A stretch of DNA of 64,000 nucleotides from CATQHP01 sp965205595 (GCA_965205595.1 CBDBHI010000092.1:186001-250000), one strand, 5' to 3'. Shown: positions 35,182-44,362, counted from the stretch's first letter. Program-made: numbers and translations. Notes: generated by a model from the letters alone, not told the origin.

Positions 35182-35425
35182 GATCTCCTCTTCGTCTCAA
35201 TGAAATTTGGACGAAAACGCCGGTGGCCACCGTGTGCTTTCTGAGAGCTTATGACGCGCGGCAAGACCGATTTGTTTAGTTGGGCCGCAATGAGGAAGTA
35301 ATATTTGTCACGTCGGCGGCGCGCCGGCCCGCGGAGCCGTACTTGGCAGTCCGCTGCGCACCCGCGATCGAGCGCAACGAACTAACGAATCACTGAGGCA
35401 ACCGTCAGGTGGTTAGCAATGTGGG

Positions 35426-35863
35426 CTAGCGGGCGGAGATCCTAGCACCGCTCCAGGGCTTCTGCGTGCTGGGTTCGGCGCCGTAGTAATTGAACATCCC
35501 GACGAAGGCGGAGTCATCAGTGAAGGCCCATTTCAATCGGCCCCAGGTTGCGGCGCCGTGTCGCTCGCTCGCGCAAGTCATCGGGGAATCGTTCTCCATC
35601 CAGAACCCGGTTAGCGTCTTGTCCTCGATGCGACCGTACACCTCACCAAACGTCGCGCCGTGTTCGTAAAAGCCTTCTAGTCGCCCGGCTTCATTTACTT
35701 CGACGTGCAGCTTTCCGCCGAGATTATCGAGGTATGTCCCGCTGAGTGAGTCGAGTGCGGCAGACTCCCGAGACGCTGCGGGCTCGAGTGTCTTGCTATA
35801 AATCGCGAGGCCGCCAAACAGCAACCCAACAACCGCCGCCAACGACGAAATCCTTAACGCCAT
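35426..35863 (-). CDS. Small exported protein of unknown function
   Basis: A 145-residue protein with an N-terminal hydrophobic signal (SLAAVVGLLFGGLAIY) and a compact domain rich in Gly and aromatic residues (LSGTYLDNLGGKLHVEVNEA, GRIEDKTLTGFWMENDSP, RLKWAFTDDSAFVGMFNYYG). The alternating strands suggest a small beta barrel or lipocalin-like fold, but no family was recognised. It stands between the toroid pair and aroA with gaps on both sides and is probably monocistronic. Confidence 0.65.
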   Translation of the reverse strand: MALRISSLAAVVGLLFGGLAIYSKTLEPAASRESAALDSLSGTYLDNLGGKLHVEVNEAGRLEGFYEHGATFGEVYGRIEDKTLTGFWMENDSPMTCASERHGAATWGRLKWAFTDDSAFVGMFNYYGAEPSTQKPWSGARISAR

Positions 35864-35967
35864 GAGAATATATCCCCCATTGGTTGCTACGTGTAGCGCT
35901 ATACCCCCCGTTTCACCGACTCGTGCGAAACCGCACCACCGGCGGCCCCAACTAAGATGAAAAGTTC

Positions 35968-37257
35968 ATGAACCGCGAGATTCAACCGGTGGCGCGCATG
36001 TCCGGCACGATCAAACTTCCCGGCGACAAGTCGGTCTCGCACCGCTACGCCATGCTGGCCTCTCTGGCCGAGGGACGCAGCGTGATCATGAATTATTCGA
36101 CCGGTGCCGACTGCGCCTCGACGCTCGCTTGCATGGGCGCGATGGGGGTTCCCTACACACAAGACGGAACAACGGTTACCATCGACGGCGTGGGATTGCG
36201 CGGGTTGCGGCCGCCCGCTGTGCCGCTCAACGCGGGCAACTCCGGCACTACGATTCGTTTGCTTTCCGGCATCCTCGCCGGGCAACCTTTTGAAACAACG
36301 ATTGGCGGCGACGAATCGCTCTCGAAGCGTCCCATGAAACGCATCATGACCCCGCTACAGCAGATGGGCGCGGGGATTGACGCGCGTGAAGGAACGTACC
36401 CACCGCTGACGATTCGCGGCGGATCGGTTTGTCCAATTCGGTACGAGCTTCCGATGGCGAGCTCCCAAGTGAAGACGTCGGTGCTGTTCGCCGGCCTTTT
36501 TGCCGACGGCACAACCGCCGCCGTGGAGCCGCTGGAGACTCGCAATCATTCCGAGATTGCGCTTCGCCAGTTCGGCGCTCAGGTTTCAGTAGAAGGCGGA
36601 GCCGTCTCCATCGAGGGCGGCCCGCGACTGCTGGCACGAAACTTGCGAGTTCCTTCTGATCTTTCGTCAGCGGCGTTCTTCATCGCGGCGGCGCTGTTGC
36701 TGCCGGCATCTGAACTTCGTATCGAAGGCGTCGGGCTCAATCCGACCCGCACGGCGCTTCTCGATGTTCTGAACAAAATGGGAGCGAATATTGAGATTCA
36801 TCTTGACCCTGTCGACGGTGAGCCAACCGGAACACTGGTCATACGCGGTGGCGTTCAACTCACGGGCGGCGAAATCGCCGGCTCTGTCACCGCCGGAGTG
36901 ATCGACGAAGTGCCCATGCTCGCCGTCCTCGGTGCAGTTTCTCAGAGCGGATTGAAGATTCGCGACGCCGCCGAGCTGCGCCTCAAAGAAACTGACCGCA
37001 TCGCAACGGTAGCCGACAATCTGCGCCGCATGGGCGCTAACGTCACGACGTACGATGACGGCATCGACATAGAAGGAGGCGCCAAACTCAAGGGCTCGCG
37101 GTTAGACTCTTTCGGAGATCACCGCATCGCCATGGCGTTCACCGTGGCCGCCCTCGCCGCCGAAGGTCCCTCCACGATGGCCAATGCCGAGGCCGCGTCG
37201 GTCTCGTTCCCGGAGTTCTACGACTTGCTAGAAAAGGTCAGCGGAAAAGCATCGTAG
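35968..37257 (+). CDS. aroA: 3-phosphoshikimate 1-carboxyvinyltransferase (EPSP synthase)
   Basis: Transfers enolpyruvate from PEP to shikimate-3-phosphate in aromatic amino-acid synthesis. The 429-residue protein has all hallmarks: PGDKSVSHRYAMLASLAEG near the start, LNAGNSGTTIRLLSG (near residue 92), and RLKETDRIATVADNLRRMG with FGDHRIAMAFTVAAL in the C-terminal domain. The glyphosate-site stretch reads NAGNSGTTIRL, with Thr where class I enzymes have Ala, suggesting a class II-like enzyme. It is monocistronic; aroC lies separately at 54714. Confidence 0.96.
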   Translation: MNREIQPVARMSGTIKLPGDKSVSHRYAMLASLAEGRSVIMNYSTGADCASTLACMGAMGVPYTQDGTTVTIDGVGLRGLRPPAVPLNAGNSGTTIRLLSGILAGQPFETTIGGDESLSKRPMKRIMTPLQQMGAGIDAREGTYPPLTIRGGSVCPIRYELPMASSQVKTSVLFAGLFADGTTAAVEPLETRNHSEIALRQFGAQVSVEGGAVSIEGGPRLLARNLRVPSDLSSAAFFIAAALLLPASELRIEGVGLNPTRTALLDVLNKMGANIEIHLDPVDGEPTGTLVIRGGVQLTGGEIAGSVTAGVIDEVPMLAVLGAVSQSGLKIRDAAELRLKETDRIATVADNLRRMGANVTTYDDGIDIEGGAKLKGSRLDSFGDHRIAMAFTVAALAAEGPSTMANAEAASVSFPEFYDLLEKVSGKAS

Positions 37258-37410
37258 TCCAGCGCAAGCGGTGCTGTTTTCACACACCGCCATGCCCCTT
37301 CGATATCGAACTGCATTCTTAGTTTCCGTCGTCCTGCTAGGCAGCTCAAGCTTCGTCAGAAATTTGCAGAGTTGGTCTATTCGTCAATCATCGACTAAGC
37401 TATTAACGAA

Positions 37411-38373
37411 ATGAAAAAGATAATCAGCCTAGCCATCCTCTGCACGTTCAGTCTCTCCGCCCAGCCGAAAACCACCAAGGCCGATGTCGACGCTTGGATG
37501 ACCGAGCTCTCCAACTGGGGCCGCTGGGGCGACGACGACCAGCTCGGGACGTACAACCTCATCACCCCCAAGAAGCGTCTCGAAGCCGTCAAGCTGGTCT
37601 ACGAAGGGATCTCTGTCTCGATGGCCCGCGATGTCGAAAAAATGGTGGCTGTCGACAACCCGAAGCCGTTCAAACACACGATGAACAACGTCGGACTCAA
37701 CAATCCCGGCCAATTCGTCTCAGACACATACGAGGTGAGCTACCACGGCTACGCCCACTCGCATATGGATTCGCTGTGCCATATGGCCTTCAACGGCAAG
37801 TCATATAACGGATTTCCTCAGGCAGATGTCACCGAGGATGGTGCTCCCAAGCTCTCCATCACTAACTACAAGCAGGGCATCTTCACTCGCGGAGTCTTGA
37901 TGGATATCGCGCGGCTAAAAGGAGTCGAATCGCTGGAACCGGGCACGCCCATCTATCCGGTGGACCTTGACGCCTGGGAAAAGAAAGCCGGTATCAAGGT
38001 CCAGCCCGGAGACGTCGTGCTTATCCGCACCGGCCGCTGGGCTCTGCGAGACAAGAACGGCCCGTGGGGCGCGTCGAAGAACTCGGCCGGATTGCATGCA
38101 TCGAGCGCCAAGTGGCTCAAAGACCGCGACGCCGCCGTCTTGGGCAGCGACGCCGCCAGTGATGTCATGCCATCGGGAGTCGAAGGCGTAGTCCAGCCGA
38201 TTCACCAGTTGGTGCTGGTGGCGATGGGCATGCCGATATTCGACAACCTCGATCTCGAAGCCGTAGGGAAGCAAGCTGCCCGCCTAAACCGCTGGGAGTT
38301 TTTGGTGACGGCCGCGCCGATGGCGGTAACTAAGGGCACGGGCAGTCCCTTCAACCCGATCGCAACGTTTTGA
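37411..38373 (+). CDS. Exported cyclase-family metal hydrolase
   Basis: A 320-residue protein of the cyclase (KynB-like, PF04199) family. A short signal peptide (MKKIISLAILCTFSLSAQ) is followed by WGDDDQLGTYNLITPKKRLE and the metal-binding motif HGYAHSHMDSLCHMAFNGKS (the HxxxHxD...H arrangement). GDVVLIRTGRW and VQPIHQLVLVAMGMPIFDN complete the fold. Family members include kynurenine formamidase and isatin hydrolase; the substrate here is unknown, and the exported location argues against a role in kynurenine breakdown. It is preceded by an A+T-rich spacer and appears monocistronic. Confidence 0.85.
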   Translation: MKKIISLAILCTFSLSAQPKTTKADVDAWMTELSNWGRWGDDDQLGTYNLITPKKRLEAVKLVYEGISVSMARDVEKMVAVDNPKPFKHTMNNVGLNNPGQFVSDTYEVSYHGYAHSHMDSLCHMAFNGKSYNGFPQADVTEDGAPKLSITNYKQGIFTRGVLMDIARLKGVESLEPGTPIYPVDLDAWEKKAGIKVQPGDVVLIRTGRWALRDKNGPWGASKNSAGLHASSAKWLKDRDAAVLGSDAASDVMPSGVEGVVQPIHQLVLVAMGMPIFDNLDLEAVGKQAARLNRWEFLVTAAPMAVTKGTGSPFNPIATF

Positions 38374-38449
38374 GTGCCGAATCGGCATGGTCTAAACCGG
38401 TGCGGCTGCCCCGAAACTTGATTTTTCAAGCTGCCAACTAAACTGCTTG

Positions 38450-38559
38450 TTGGAATAAACCGTTCGCGGTACCGAGCCGCGCCGCCGTGCGGTGCGGTCC
38501 ACCCCACGACGTGCGGACCGCACCGCACGGCGGCGCGGCTCGGTACCGCGAACTTCCAA
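38450..38559. repeat. Long perfect hairpin, family H
   Basis: Left arm 38462-38500 (starting GTTCGCGGTACCGAGCCGCG) and right arm 38515-38553 (ending CGGCTCGGTACCGCGAAC) are perfectly complementary over 39 bp, with a 14-base loop. Outer arms TTGGAA and TTCCAA extend the pairing past a six-base bulge. A degenerate relative lies at 5209-5334. Confidence 0.9.
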
Positions 38560-38700
38560 CACTCCCCCGAAACCCAAACTTTCACCCTTGAATGATCCGC
38601 CCAACCAAGGCGGGCTGTGGCCCCGCTAACCTGAAACTTCAACCCAATAGTCGCGGCTAGGACACAGACGGCGCACTAAGCCAATCGGAAGAAGAAGGAC

Positions 38701-38771
38701 TGTCGGGCGGGGACTCGTACGTGCGCTCTCGTAATCTCTCCGCCTTGAGGAACCCTCGTGCTGCCTGTCCC
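38701..38771 (+). repeat. REPIN-like repeat family R, copy 3
   Basis: 71-bp unit from TGTCGGGCGGGGACTCGTAC to GTGCTGCCTGTCCC, the most diverged of the plus-oriented copies. Confidence 0.82.
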
Positions 38772-38824
38772 CTACCTAGCAGATGACCTAGCGCAGTCGG
38801 GAGGCCAGAGCCCGCGACACCGCT

Positions 38825-40969
38825 TTAACCGCCCGAAGCTCGTTCCTTGTCCCAGTCAGAGAACGTCTTCCCGGCCGCAACCAGTTCCTTAAGTAGAGGT
38901 GCCGGGCGCCACCAATGACCATGGGCCGCGTGGAACTCCTCAATCCGCGCCAGCACTTTATCGAGGCCGACCGCGTCCGCATAGAACATCGGTCCGCCAC
39001 GGAACGGCGGGAAGCCGTAGCCATATAGATAGATGATGTCGATGTCGACTGACCGCAACGCAAATCCTTCTTCGAGGATTCGCGCGCCTTCGTTGACGAG
39101 CGAAAGAATAATGCGATCGCGAATCTCGTCGTCGGAAATCTCGCGCTGCTCAATGCCGGCTTCGGCGGAAAGCTTTTTCAGCAGGGCAGCGACCTCGGGG
39201 TCTTCGTGGCGGCTGCGATTTTCGCCGTAGCGATACCAACCGGCGCCTGTCTTTTGTCCATGCCGGCCGGCTTCGACGAGTGAGTCCTCGGCCAACGGGC
39301 GGCGAGTACCTTCGGGGAAGAGGCCGGGGTTGCCCTTGCGGACGCGCCAGCCAACGTCAAGTCCGGCTAGGTCGCCGACCGCGAGCGGCCCCATGGCGGC
39401 GCCAAATTCGTAGATCACGCGATCGATCTCAGAAACGCTCGCACCCTCTTCCGCGAGGAACTGAGCCTCGCGCCGATACGGGCCGAACATGCGGTTCCCA
39501 ACGAAGCCGTGGCAATTGCCGACTAGCACGCCAACCTTGCCGATCGTTTGCGCCAGACGCATCGAGGTGGCGACAATCTCCTTGCTGGTCTTCTCGCCGC
39601 GTACGATCTCGAGCAAACGCATAACATTCGCCGGGCTAAAAAAGTGGTGGCCGATGACCTGCTCGGGCCGCGTCGTTGCCGACGCGATTTCATCGATGTT
39701 TAGCGTCGAAGTGTTTGACGCGAGCAGCGCGTCGGCCTTCGCGATCTTGTCGATCTCCGCGAAAACTTCCTTCTTGAGACCCATCTCTTCGAACACCGCT
39801 TCGACGACGATGTCCGCGCTTTCAAAGCCGTCGTAGCTTGTCTGTGGCGTGATCAGCGCCATCCGCTGATCCATCAACTCTTGTGTAAAGCGACCGCGCT
39901 TCACCGACCGCTCGTAGTTCTTGCGGATGGTGTTCATCCCGCAGTCGAGAGCTTCTTGCGAAGTTTCCTTGATGATGACTGGAATCCCCGCGTTGGCGTA
40001 GTTCATCGCGATACCGCCACCCATCGTTCCGGCGCCGATGACCGCTGCCGACGCGATCTTTTTGATCGGCGTATCCTTCGGAACGTCAGGAATCTTACGC
40101 ACCGCGCGCTCGCCAAAAAATGCGTGGATGAGCGCCTTCGATTGGCCGGAGAATAAGCACTCTTGGAACAGCTCCGCCTCTCGCTTGACGCCTTCGTCGA
40201 ATGGCAGAGTAGTCGAAGCTTCAACCGCCTCGATGTTCTTCAACGGAGCGAAGTAGCCTCGCCGCTTCTTCGCAACCATCGCCCGCGCCGCGGCGAAGAT
40301 CGGCGCGTTCTCTTCAGGCGTTCCCAGCTTCTCGTTGCGTTCACTCACTTTCGGTGAGGCGCCGGCGTTCGAGCCGACTTCCTCGGCGAAAGCAATCGCA
40401 CCGGCCAGCAGATCGTCGTAGCCCGCGCCGTCGAACAGGCGATCGATGATCCCCAGCTCGTGCGCCGCCGTCGCCGAGATCGGGTCACCGATTGCGCACA
40501 TCTCAAGAGCCTTCTCCACTCCCGCCAAACGAGGCAAGCGTTGCGTCCCCTGCGCACCCGGAATGATGCCCAGCTTCACTTCAGGCTGTCCAACCTTCGC
40601 TGAAGAAAGGGCGACGCGATAGTGGCAGCCCATCGACGTCTCGAGTCCGCCGCCAAAAGCCGTACCGTGAATCGCCGCGATCGTAGGCTTCGACGAACCT
40701 TCGAGCCCGTTAATTACGCTCTGGAGACCCGGGCCAGTCCTCTTTTGGCCCGACGTAATCTTGCCAAACTCCTTGATATCCGCGCCCGCGATGAAAGTAC
40801 GGCCGCCGCCGATGACTACGATGGCTCGCACTTCGTCGTCCTCGCCGAATTTCTCAACTCCATCGAGAATGCCTTGCGGCACGCCGGGGCTCAGCGCATT
40901 GACCGGCGGATTGTTGATCGTGATGACCCCGACGCTGCCTGTGCGGCTATGGATGACTAAATCGCTCAT
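38825..40969 (-). CDS. fadJ: Bifunctional enoyl-CoA hydratase/3-hydroxyacyl-CoA dehydrogenase
   Basis: A 714-residue fusion enzyme for two steps of fatty-acid beta-oxidation. The N-terminal crotonase domain (residues 1 to about 190) has FIAGADIKEFGK and the two catalytic Glu sites FGGGLETSMGC and GQPEVKLGIIPGAQGTQRL. The NAD-binding domain begins near residue 297 with AAVIGAGTMGGGIAMNYANA, and catalytic His lies in VIGHHFFSPANVMRLLEIV; two C-terminal 3HCDH domains follow. The start ATG at 40969 has AGGAG before it; the longer frame to 41284 runs into the IS. The symbol is by similarity: it could equally be called fadB/fadN type. IS copy 3 ends only 86 bases upstream. Confidence 0.9.
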   Translation of the reverse strand: MSDLVIHSRTGSVGVITINNPPVNALSPGVPQGILDGVEKFGEDDEVRAIVVIGGGRTFIAGADIKEFGKITSGQKRTGPGLQSVINGLEGSSKPTIAAIHGTAFGGGLETSMGCHYRVALSSAKVGQPEVKLGIIPGAQGTQRLPRLAGVEKALEMCAIGDPISATAAHELGIIDRLFDGAGYDDLLAGAIAFAEEVGSNAGASPKVSERNEKLGTPEENAPIFAAARAMVAKKRRGYFAPLKNIEAVEASTTLPFDEGVKREAELFQECLFSGQSKALIHAFFGERAVRKIPDVPKDTPIKKIASAAVIGAGTMGGGIAMNYANAGIPVIIKETSQEALDCGMNTIRKNYERSVKRGRFTQELMDQRMALITPQTSYDGFESADIVVEAVFEEMGLKKEVFAEIDKIAKADALLASNTSTLNIDEIASATTRPEQVIGHHFFSPANVMRLLEIVRGEKTSKEIVATSMRLAQTIGKVGVLVGNCHGFVGNRMFGPYRREAQFLAEEGASVSEIDRVIYEFGAAMGPLAVGDLAGLDVGWRVRKGNPGLFPEGTRRPLAEDSLVEAGRHGQKTGAGWYRYGENRSRHEDPEVAALLKKLSAEAGIEQREISDDEIRDRIILSLVNEGARILEEGFALRSVDIDIIYLYGYGFPPFRGGPMFYADAVGLDKVLARIEEFHAAHGHWWRPAPLLKELVAAGKTFSDWDKERASGG

Positions 40970-41055
40970 ATTTTTCTCCTCGCGTCGGCCCGCTCGCCAA
41001 CGTACAACCTTCAACCTCGGGGCCTCAAGACAGCGTACCGAAAGCGGCAACGATC

Positions 41056-42661
41056 CTCTTTTCCAATCGAAAGATGAGCCTGCAGGAGGCAGGCGAAGGT
41101 AGCTGTGGGCAGGAGGGATTATAGCTCGGATTGGGGCTTGAGGTTGAAGCCCGTTGTGGGGCCCGTAGGGCGGGGTGAGGGGGATTGCATAAGGGGGAAG
41201 GGGCGGCAGCCCCAGTCCCCCTTTGCAGCCATCCCAGGCGAGACCCCACGGCCGTCTTCGGACGTGGGCCGGAGGAGCCGACAACGCCTCGGGTCGGGGC
41301 GTTGTCTAGCGCGTGCGCCAGCAGATCGCGAGGTCTTTGCAGACGCGTTGCAGTTCGTTGCGCTGAGCGTCGAGTTGCTCGGCAAACTCGGTGTCGGAAC
41401 AAGTGTCCGCTCGCGCTTGGAGCTTCTTGAGCGAGCGATCCGCGCGCAGGCCGCGCTGCTCGGCGGGCAGGCTGAGCAGCTTTTCCCACGGCGTGCTCCA
41501 CTCGGCGTACACCTTGCGCAACTTGCCGCGGCGGTCTCGGCGCTCGCTGGCGAAAGCGCATGGGCGATGAAAATTCAAGTACGGGTTGAGCCACTGGCGG
41601 TAGAAGGTGTCGATCGCCTGCGTCGCTTCCGAGGGCAAAAACTGGTAGCCCATCCACTTGCGCACCACCGCGCCGTTCTTGGTTTCGACCAAGGCATTGT
41701 CGTTCGAACGGCGCGCGCGAGACTTCGTAAATTCAATTCGCAACTTCTCGAGCAGTTTAGCGGTTTGATGGTTGACGAATTCGCTGCCATTGTCGGAGTG
41801 AAAGCCGCGAACGATAAATGGAAATTGTTCCAAAAGCCCTTCCAGCAAGGGAATGAGGTGATTTTCGTTGATGCGTTGGACGCAGCCGACGGCCTGCCAC
41901 TGCGTCACTTCGTCGACCACATTGATGCTGTAGGCGCCTTTTTCGCCTTCCTGTTCGGGCGAGTGCACGGTGTCGATGCGCAGGTAGCCCGGACGTCCTC
42001 GCGGCTCGGGTTGGCGGCGTTCGCCGATCGCCACGGGCGTGGGACGGGTCTTGTCGAGATGCAAACTGTGACGTTGGTAGACGGCTCTTTTTCGCAAGTT
42101 GTACAGCTGGCCCACGGACAATTCGGCCAGGCGTCGAAACTCTTTGCGGCCGTAGATCTGGAACTCGCGTTGGAGAATGCGGCGGGTGGCCGGCCCCGAG
42201 AGGCGCTGATGAACTCGATCGACGTGCGCCAGTAAGACGCTGTCGGCGCGTGTGTACTTGCTGGGAAAACGGCGCCGCCGATAGGCCCTCGGACGGACGC
42301 AACGCGTGTGCAAGAACTGTCCGATCAGGCGGGTGAGTTGCGCGCGGCTTAAGCCCGTGAGCTTAGCGAGATAACGCCGCAGGAGACCCTTGACGGAGCG
42401 CTTCTGGTCGGCATAGTGATGCCGCTTCAAGACGCTTTCGACGAGCGCATATTTGTCGCTTCGATTGCCGCCCTCGAAGGCGACGGATTGGCACCCGTCG
42501 AGAAAACACTCGATCTGCTCCAGACTCAGCGATTCGGCTTGCTGCACGGCGACTCCCATCGCCCGCAGCTGCTCTGTTCCTGACCACCCAACGGATCCCC
42601 GTCAGGCTCATCTTGTATTGGAATCGCCCTCCCCTTCAGGCTCATCTTGTATTGGACAAGA
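41056..42661 (-). mobile_element. rve-type insertion sequence, copy 3
   Basis: A 1606-bp element in reverse orientation. The right end as drawn holds two direct copies of the box CAGGCTCATCTTGTATTGGA. Flanks AACGATC and CGCGATG show no target duplication. It lies between two genes reading away from it, 86 bases from fadJ and 45 bases from the isomerase-like gene, so it has replaced or pushed aside both native promoters. Confidence 0.88.
41306..42559 (-). CDS. rve-type DDE transposase of IS copy 3
   Basis: A 417-residue transposase. The N-terminal half differs from copies 1 and 2 at many residues (SLSLEQIECFLDGCQSVAFE against SVSLDEIESFLDGCGSVEFQ), whereas from HSLHLDKTRP onward the protein is the same. 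The DDE triad is intact (RIDTVH, SDNGSEF, LVETKNG). The abrupt change from diverged to identical sequence marks a recombination or gene-conversion breakpoint near 42040-42065. Confidence 0.92.
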   Translation of the reverse strand: MGVAVQQAESLSLEQIECFLDGCQSVAFEGGNRSDKYALVESVLKRHHYADQKRSVKGLLRRYLAKLTGLSRAQLTRLIGQFLHTRCVRPRAYRRRRFPSKYTRADSVLLAHVDRVHQRLSGPATRRILQREFQIYGRKEFRRLAELSVGQLYNLRKRAVYQRHSLHLDKTRPTPVAIGERRQPEPRGRPGYLRIDTVHSPEQEGEKGAYSINVVDEVTQWQAVGCVQRINENHLIPLLEGLLEQFPFIVRGFHSDNGSEFVNHQTAKLLEKLRIEFTKSRARRSNDNALVETKNGAVVRKWMGYQFLPSEATQAIDTFYRQWLNPYLNFHRPCAFASERRDRRGKLRKVYAEWSTPWEKLLSLPAEQRGLRADRSLKKLQARADTCSDTEFAEQLDAQRNELQRVCKDLAICWRTR

Positions 42662-42706
42662 CGCGATGGCGGGGCATTTTGTGGAGTGTGAGAAACTACG
42701 AGCAAA

Positions 42707-43755
42707 ATGCCGAATCGTCGAGAGTTCCTCAGCGTCGCCGTCGCATACGCTGCCGCCCAATCTTCCACCGCCCATGGCGCGCAGGCCTACCGCATGGGCG
42801 TCGGTACCGCGTCGTACATGCAGCGGGCGTACGCGGCCGAGAAACCCGCAGCGAGACGCCCTTTAGCGAAACCCTCCAATTTCTCGATCACTGCCACAAG
42901 CTAGGCGCCGCCGGCATTCAAGCCGGACTTTCGTCGATCGAAGGGGGTTACCCGGGCAAGGTCCGCTCGCAAGCCGCTAAAAATGGCATGTACGTCGAGG
43001 TCACCGCGCGTCTACCAAAGGACGATAGCGACCTGCCGCTGTTTCAAAAAACCGTCCGAGCCGCCGCCAATGCCGGTGCGACGGTTATTCGCACCGGCAA
43101 CTTGCTAGGGCGACGCTACGAGTCGTTCCGGACTGTCGATGAATGGGAGCGTTTTCGCCAACAAAGCTGGAAGTCGCTCGCACATGCTGAGCCAATCCTG
43201 CGCAAGCGCAAGATCAAATTGGCGCTAGAAAATCACAAGGATTGGCGCATCGACGACATGCTCGATATACTCAAGCGCATTTCAAGCGAGTACATTGGCG
43301 TCACGCTCGATACCGGGAACAACATCTCGCTGATGGAAGATCCCGTCGAGGTCGCTCGAGCGCTTGCCCCGTACGCCAATTCCGTACACCTCAAAGATAT
43401 GGGCGTTGAGCCGTATGACGATGGCTTTATGCTTTCGGAAGTGCCCTTCGGCGAAGGTTTCTTAGACCTGAAAGCGATTGTCGACGTGATTCGAGCCGAA
43501 CAGCCGAACATCAACTTCACGCTAGAGATGATCACGCGCGACCCGTTGAAAATTCCCTACTTCACGGATCAGTATTGGGTAGCGCTCGAAGACCTACCGG
43601 GCCGCGACCTAGCGCGGATGATCGACACCGTCCGCAAACACCCTACGTCAAAACTTCCACGCGTGGAACATCTGCCTTGGGAAGAACGCTTCCGCATCGA
43701 AGAAGAAAACAATCGGAAGTGCCTCGAGTACGGCAAGACTCATCTCGGGCTCTAA
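42707..43755 (+). pseudogene. Tat-exported sugar-phosphate isomerase/epimerase-like protein, frameshifted
   Basis: Starts at ATG 42707 with a Tat-type signal (MPNRREFLSVAVAYAAAQSS) and reads RMGVGTASYMQRAYAAEK in this frame, then loses homology. From about 42845 the next frame carries the rest: SETPFSETLQFLDHCHKLGA, VIRTGNLLGRRYESF, LALENHKDWRID, VTLDTGNNISLMEDP and SVHLKDMGVEPYDDG, a xylose-isomerase-like TIM barrel with the metal-site Glu, Asp and His. One base is missing (or two added) near 42835-42855. The gene begins 45 bases from IS copy 3, consistent with decay, although a sequencing error cannot be excluded. Close to 350 residues if repaired. Confidence 0.8.
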
Positions 43756-43875
43756 GTACGCGTATCCTCCCGACCCACAGCTCTTAGCTAAACGCAGTGC
43801 TCCTGCCGTGCGTTCGCGATGGCGCTGCGGCCGACTTTTAGCCGACCCGCAAAACAATTTCTACAGGAATGTTCT

Positions 43876-43890
43876 TTTATAGAACAATTA
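43876..43890. repeat. 15-bp direct repeat, left copy
   Basis: TTTATAGAACAATTA, identical to 44348-44362. It overlaps the short palindrome GTTCT-TTTAT-AGAAC. Confidence 0.8.
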
Positions 43891-43976
43891 CGAAATGTAT
43901 TACTTAAGTCGTACTACCATGATAGTGAATCGATTGATTGAATTCCACCTATTTGACCACAGAAGGAAAATTTACC

Positions 43977-44105
43977 ATGAAAAAAATGCTTTTGCTTGCC
44001 GCCGCCGTCCTGTCCCTTTTCATCGCTCGCGCCGACCTCGGAATGGACAATATCGACACGTTCTCGAAATGCTACCCCGACTCGAACTGTTGGGATATTT
44101 CGTAA
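43977..44105 (+). CDS. Very small secreted cysteine-containing peptide ORF
   Basis: A 42-codon ORF with a textbook signal peptide: MKKMLLLAAAVLSLFIARA, then a mature part of about 23 residues ending KCYPDSNCWDIS with two cysteines six apart. AGAAGGA lies ten bases before the ATG, and the upstream region is A+T-rich and promoter-like. After the TAA the same frame stays open for 78 more codons (to 44339), with further Cys residues (SFLNCRINVS, ETVCEATGAL), so it could be the intact head of a longer secreted protein broken by a nonsense change. No family was recognised. Confidence 0.5.
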   Translation: MKKMLLLAAAVLSLFIARADLGMDNIDTFSKCYPDSNCWDIS

Positions 44106-44347
44106 CGCGCCACACGTCGAAATGCGTATGGACACTTGAGACAGCACTCGCTAGCAGTTGTTCCGTTCGGAACACCGCCGGGCGCGAGCTTCCTCAATTG
44201 TCGAATCAACGTCTCCCAAGTGGTTCCGCGCGCGTTGCCGCTCGACGACTCGCAATCTGTTCCTCGGGCATTACACGGTGCCGGGGAAACAGTTTGCGAA
44301 GCCACGGGAGCGTTGAATATTAGTAACTCGATTTACTAACACGAGAA

Positions 44348-44362
44348 TTTATAGAACAATTA
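44348..44362. repeat. 15-bp direct repeat, right copy
   Basis: TTTATAGAACAATTA, identical to 43876-43890. Its last three bases are the stop codon of the minus-strand zinc-ribbon gene. Confidence 0.8.

Larger units (their letters stand above)
38374..38824. other. Repeat-bearing intergenic region
   Basis: 451 bases between the convergent ends of the cyclase-family gene and the fatty-acid oxidation gene. It contains the long hairpin H (38450-38559) and REPIN-like copy R3 (38701-38771), and no coding frame. Confidence 0.6.

Noticed and set aside
35182..35425. Possible RNA gene between the toroid gene and the 145-residue protein gene
   Set aside because: No tRNA cloverleaf, terminator or conserved RNA motif could be found; it appears to be plain intergenic DNA.
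42835..42855. Programmed ribosomal frameshift in the isomerase-like gene
   Set aside because: The AAA CCC site does not allow proper re-pairing in the -1 frame and no stimulatory structure is evident; mutation or error is simpler.
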